Below are positions 62,860 to 64,000 of a stretch of 64,000 bases of DNA, piece by piece. Source of the DNA: Moheibacter sediminis (GTDB taxonomy: Bacteria; Bacteroidota; Bacteroidia; Flavobacteriales; Weeksellaceae). The position numbers and the translations under genes were made by a program. The stretch spans positions 186,001 to 250,000 of the forward strand of contig NZ_FWXS01000001.1 in NCBI RefSeq assembly GCF_900176425.1, written 5' to 3'. Within the stretch, counting starts at the first letter, position 1. The number at the start of each line of letters is the position of its first letter. The notes under the pieces are model-generated. The model was given only the letters and a program-made list of their open reading frames with translations. It had not been told where the DNA came from and searched no databases.

Positions 62860-63621
62860 AGTCAATTGATTTCCGTCAAAAACCGCATATGTAAAATAAC
62901 TTACCCAATCACCTAGATTTATGTAAACTGAATTTCCAATGGGGATTTCCATCGGTAAATGCCTGTGTCCAAAGATGAAATAATCGTGGCTTTCCTTTTC
63001 CAATTTCCTTTTTACATACTGCACCAGCCATTCATTTTCTTCGCCCAAAAATTTGACATCTTCTGCACCGGAAATCATCTTATTTTTCCGGGAAGTATTA
63101 ATTCCCAGCCAAACCGCAAAATCAGGATGTAAAAGATAAAAGAAAAACTGCGCCACTTTATTAGTGAACAGCTTTTTCATTCTTTTGTAACCTTTGTCGC
63201 CCGGACCTAATCCGTCACCATGCGCAATGAAAAATTTCTTTTGGTTAATTACAAAGTGCTGCCTGTCGCGGAAAACAGTTATGCCGATTTCTTTTTCCAG
63301 GTAATCGCGCATCCACAAATCATGGTTTCCGGTAAAGAAATAAATTTGAATTCCGCTGTCTGAAAGCTCAGCCAATTTACCCAAAACCCTAACGAATCCG
63401 CGCGGAACGACTTGTTTGTATTCAAACCAAAAATCAAACAAATCTCCCAACAAAAACAAAACCTGACAATCGGGTTTGATTTCGTCGAGCCATTTTACAA
63501 AACGTTTTTCACGGATTAAGCTTTCTCCATCATTGGGCGCACCCAAATGTTGGTCTGAAGCGAAATAGACTTTTTTACCTACTGAAATTGAGATATTTAT
63601 AGATTGTCCTCCGCTAACCAT
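62836..63621 (-). CDS. lpxH: UDP-2,3-diacylglucosamine diphosphatase
   Basis: A 261-residue calcineurin-like phosphoesterase of lipid A synthesis; it hydrolyses UDP-2,3-diacylglucosamine to lipid X. Metal-site motifs: FASDQHLG, LLGDLFDFWFEY, FTGNHDLW, IAHGDGLGPGD and FGHRHLP. The family's usual start lies at about VGKKVYFASDQHLG; the closest in-frame ATG, at 63621, adds 13 residues and overlaps queD by 25 bases. A start at one of the ATA/ATC/ATT codons beside the queD stop is also possible. Longer frames from 63729 read through queD and are rejected. Confidence 0.93.
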   Translation of the reverse strand: MVSGGQSINISISVGKKVYFASDQHLGAPNDGESLIREKRFVKWLDEIKPDCQVLFLLGDLFDFWFEYKQVVPRGFVRVLGKLAELSDSGIQIYFFTGNHDLWMRDYLEKEIGITVFRDRQHFVINQKKFFIAHGDGLGPGDKGYKRMKKLFTNKVAQFFFYLLHPDFAVWLGINTSRKNKMISGAEDVKFLGEENEWLVQYVKRKLEKESHDYFIFGHRHLPMEIPIGNSVYINLGDWVSYFTYAVFDGNQLTLKRHISE

Positions 63622-64000
63622 TCTGCATAAGATGTTTCGGTTTCGTGAAGACGAAGAGATTGAAGCTGAATAAATTCCGGCAATTTCGGGCTGATTCTCG
63701 CCACCATATCCAACAGCATGTTTTCGCAAGAAGGTTGATACGAAGTGAAAATCACTTTGTGCCCTTCTTTCATCAAATTGTCTCCCAATTGTTTGTGCGG
63801 CGAATTCTCATTTAGCAAAATTGCATGGTCAAATTCATCAATCACTTCAGATTTTACAATGCTTTTGATGTCTCCAAAATCGATAACCATCCCAAACTTT
63901 GGATCATCTTGATTTTGATTGGGGATTCCTTTTACAGTCACGAAAAGCTTGTAGGAATGACCGTGAATGTTTTTACATTTCCCGTCATAACCATACAATG
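63597..64000 (-). CDS. queD: 6-carboxytetrahydropterin synthase (QueD/PTPS), 5' end outside window
   Basis: The frame is open to the window edge, so the N terminus is missing (about 10-15 residues). Visible: CKNIHGHSYKLFVTVKG with the catalytic Cys and two zinc His, GMVIDFGDIKSIVKSEV, EFDHAILLNE and SCENMLLDMVARI, LRLHETETSYAEW. In queuosine synthesis QueD makes 6-carboxy-tetrahydropterin from 7,8-dihydroneopterin triphosphate. The end overlaps lpxH. Confidence 0.93.
   Translation of the reverse strand, partial: LYGYDGKCKNIHGHSYKLFVTVKGIPNQNQDDPKFGMVIDFGDIKSIVKSEVIDEFDHAILLNENSPHKQLGDNLMKEGHKVIFTSYQPSCENMLLDMVARISPKLPEFIQLQSLRLHETETSYAEWLAEDNL

Noticed and set aside
63622-63729. Longer N terminus for LpxH
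   Set aside because: It is antisense-free but fully inside queD in another frame and has no family similarity; the conserved LpxH start is much later.

Overview
The window comes from a low-GC member of the Bacteroidota, almost certainly class Flavobacteriia. The main evidence is a recurrent promoter of the TTG-N20/21-TAnnTTTG type, the lack of Shine-Dalgarno sites, two type IX secretion (T9SS) C-terminal sorting domains, typical flavobacterial families (DUF4292, DUF4254, DUF6089, DUF6341/DUF6427-like) and typical gene orders (thrS-infC-rpmI-rplT; nadK-DUF6089-uppS-bamA-ompH-ompH). A tryptophanase-like gene suggests an indole producer of the Weeksellaceae kind, but the genus cannot be fixed from the sequence alone.

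Layout. 1-5 kb: a two-component cluster (response regulator, unknown soluble protein, separate 7-TM protein, short histidine kinase), then three secreted proteins behind a promoter that carries a perfect palindrome. 5-10 kb: CoA-transferase, then thrS-infC-rpmI-rplT; infC appears to start at AUC. 10-16 kb: a membrane-spanning TPR/HTH regulator, a T9SS cargo protein, small genes, and gpsA with two small partners. 16-22 kb: flippase, nucleotidyltransferase, DUF4292 lipoprotein, EnvC-like protein, TatA, DUF4254. 22-25 kb: small secreted protein and a TPR histidine kinase/response regulator pair. 25-31.5 kb (minus strand): thioesterase, rhomboid protease, parC, a small membrane protein, parE. 31.6-38 kb: DUF2975/HTH pair, aminotransferase, zinc-ribbon protein and a 1312-residue T9SS protein. 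38-42.5 kb: a protease-like/RimK fusion, TolC, a RelE-type toxin-antitoxin pair, tsaB. 42.6-52.2 kb: tryptophanase, small genes, CBS protein, nadK and the outer-membrane biogenesis cluster. 52.2-61.6 kb: a surface polysaccharide locus (rfbC, a shortened rfbD, flippase, two polymerase/ligase-like proteins, SGNH protein, two glycosyltransferases, initiating sugar-phosphate transferase). 61.7-64 kb: DUF6341/DUF6427-like membrane proteins, lpxH, and queD cut by the window edge.

Much of the content concerns the cell envelope: outer-membrane assembly (bamA, two ompH), undecaprenyl phosphate supply (uppS), lipid A (lpxH), phospholipid (gpsA), murein remodelling, polysaccharide export and secreted T9SS proteins, with two histidine kinase systems that could watch the envelope. 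Outside the genes, three copies of a GC-rich, hairpin-forming intergenic element and two AACTTTG-type perfect inverted repeats are the clearest unexplained structures. No tRNA, rRNA, CRISPR array, insertion sequence or prophage was recognised.
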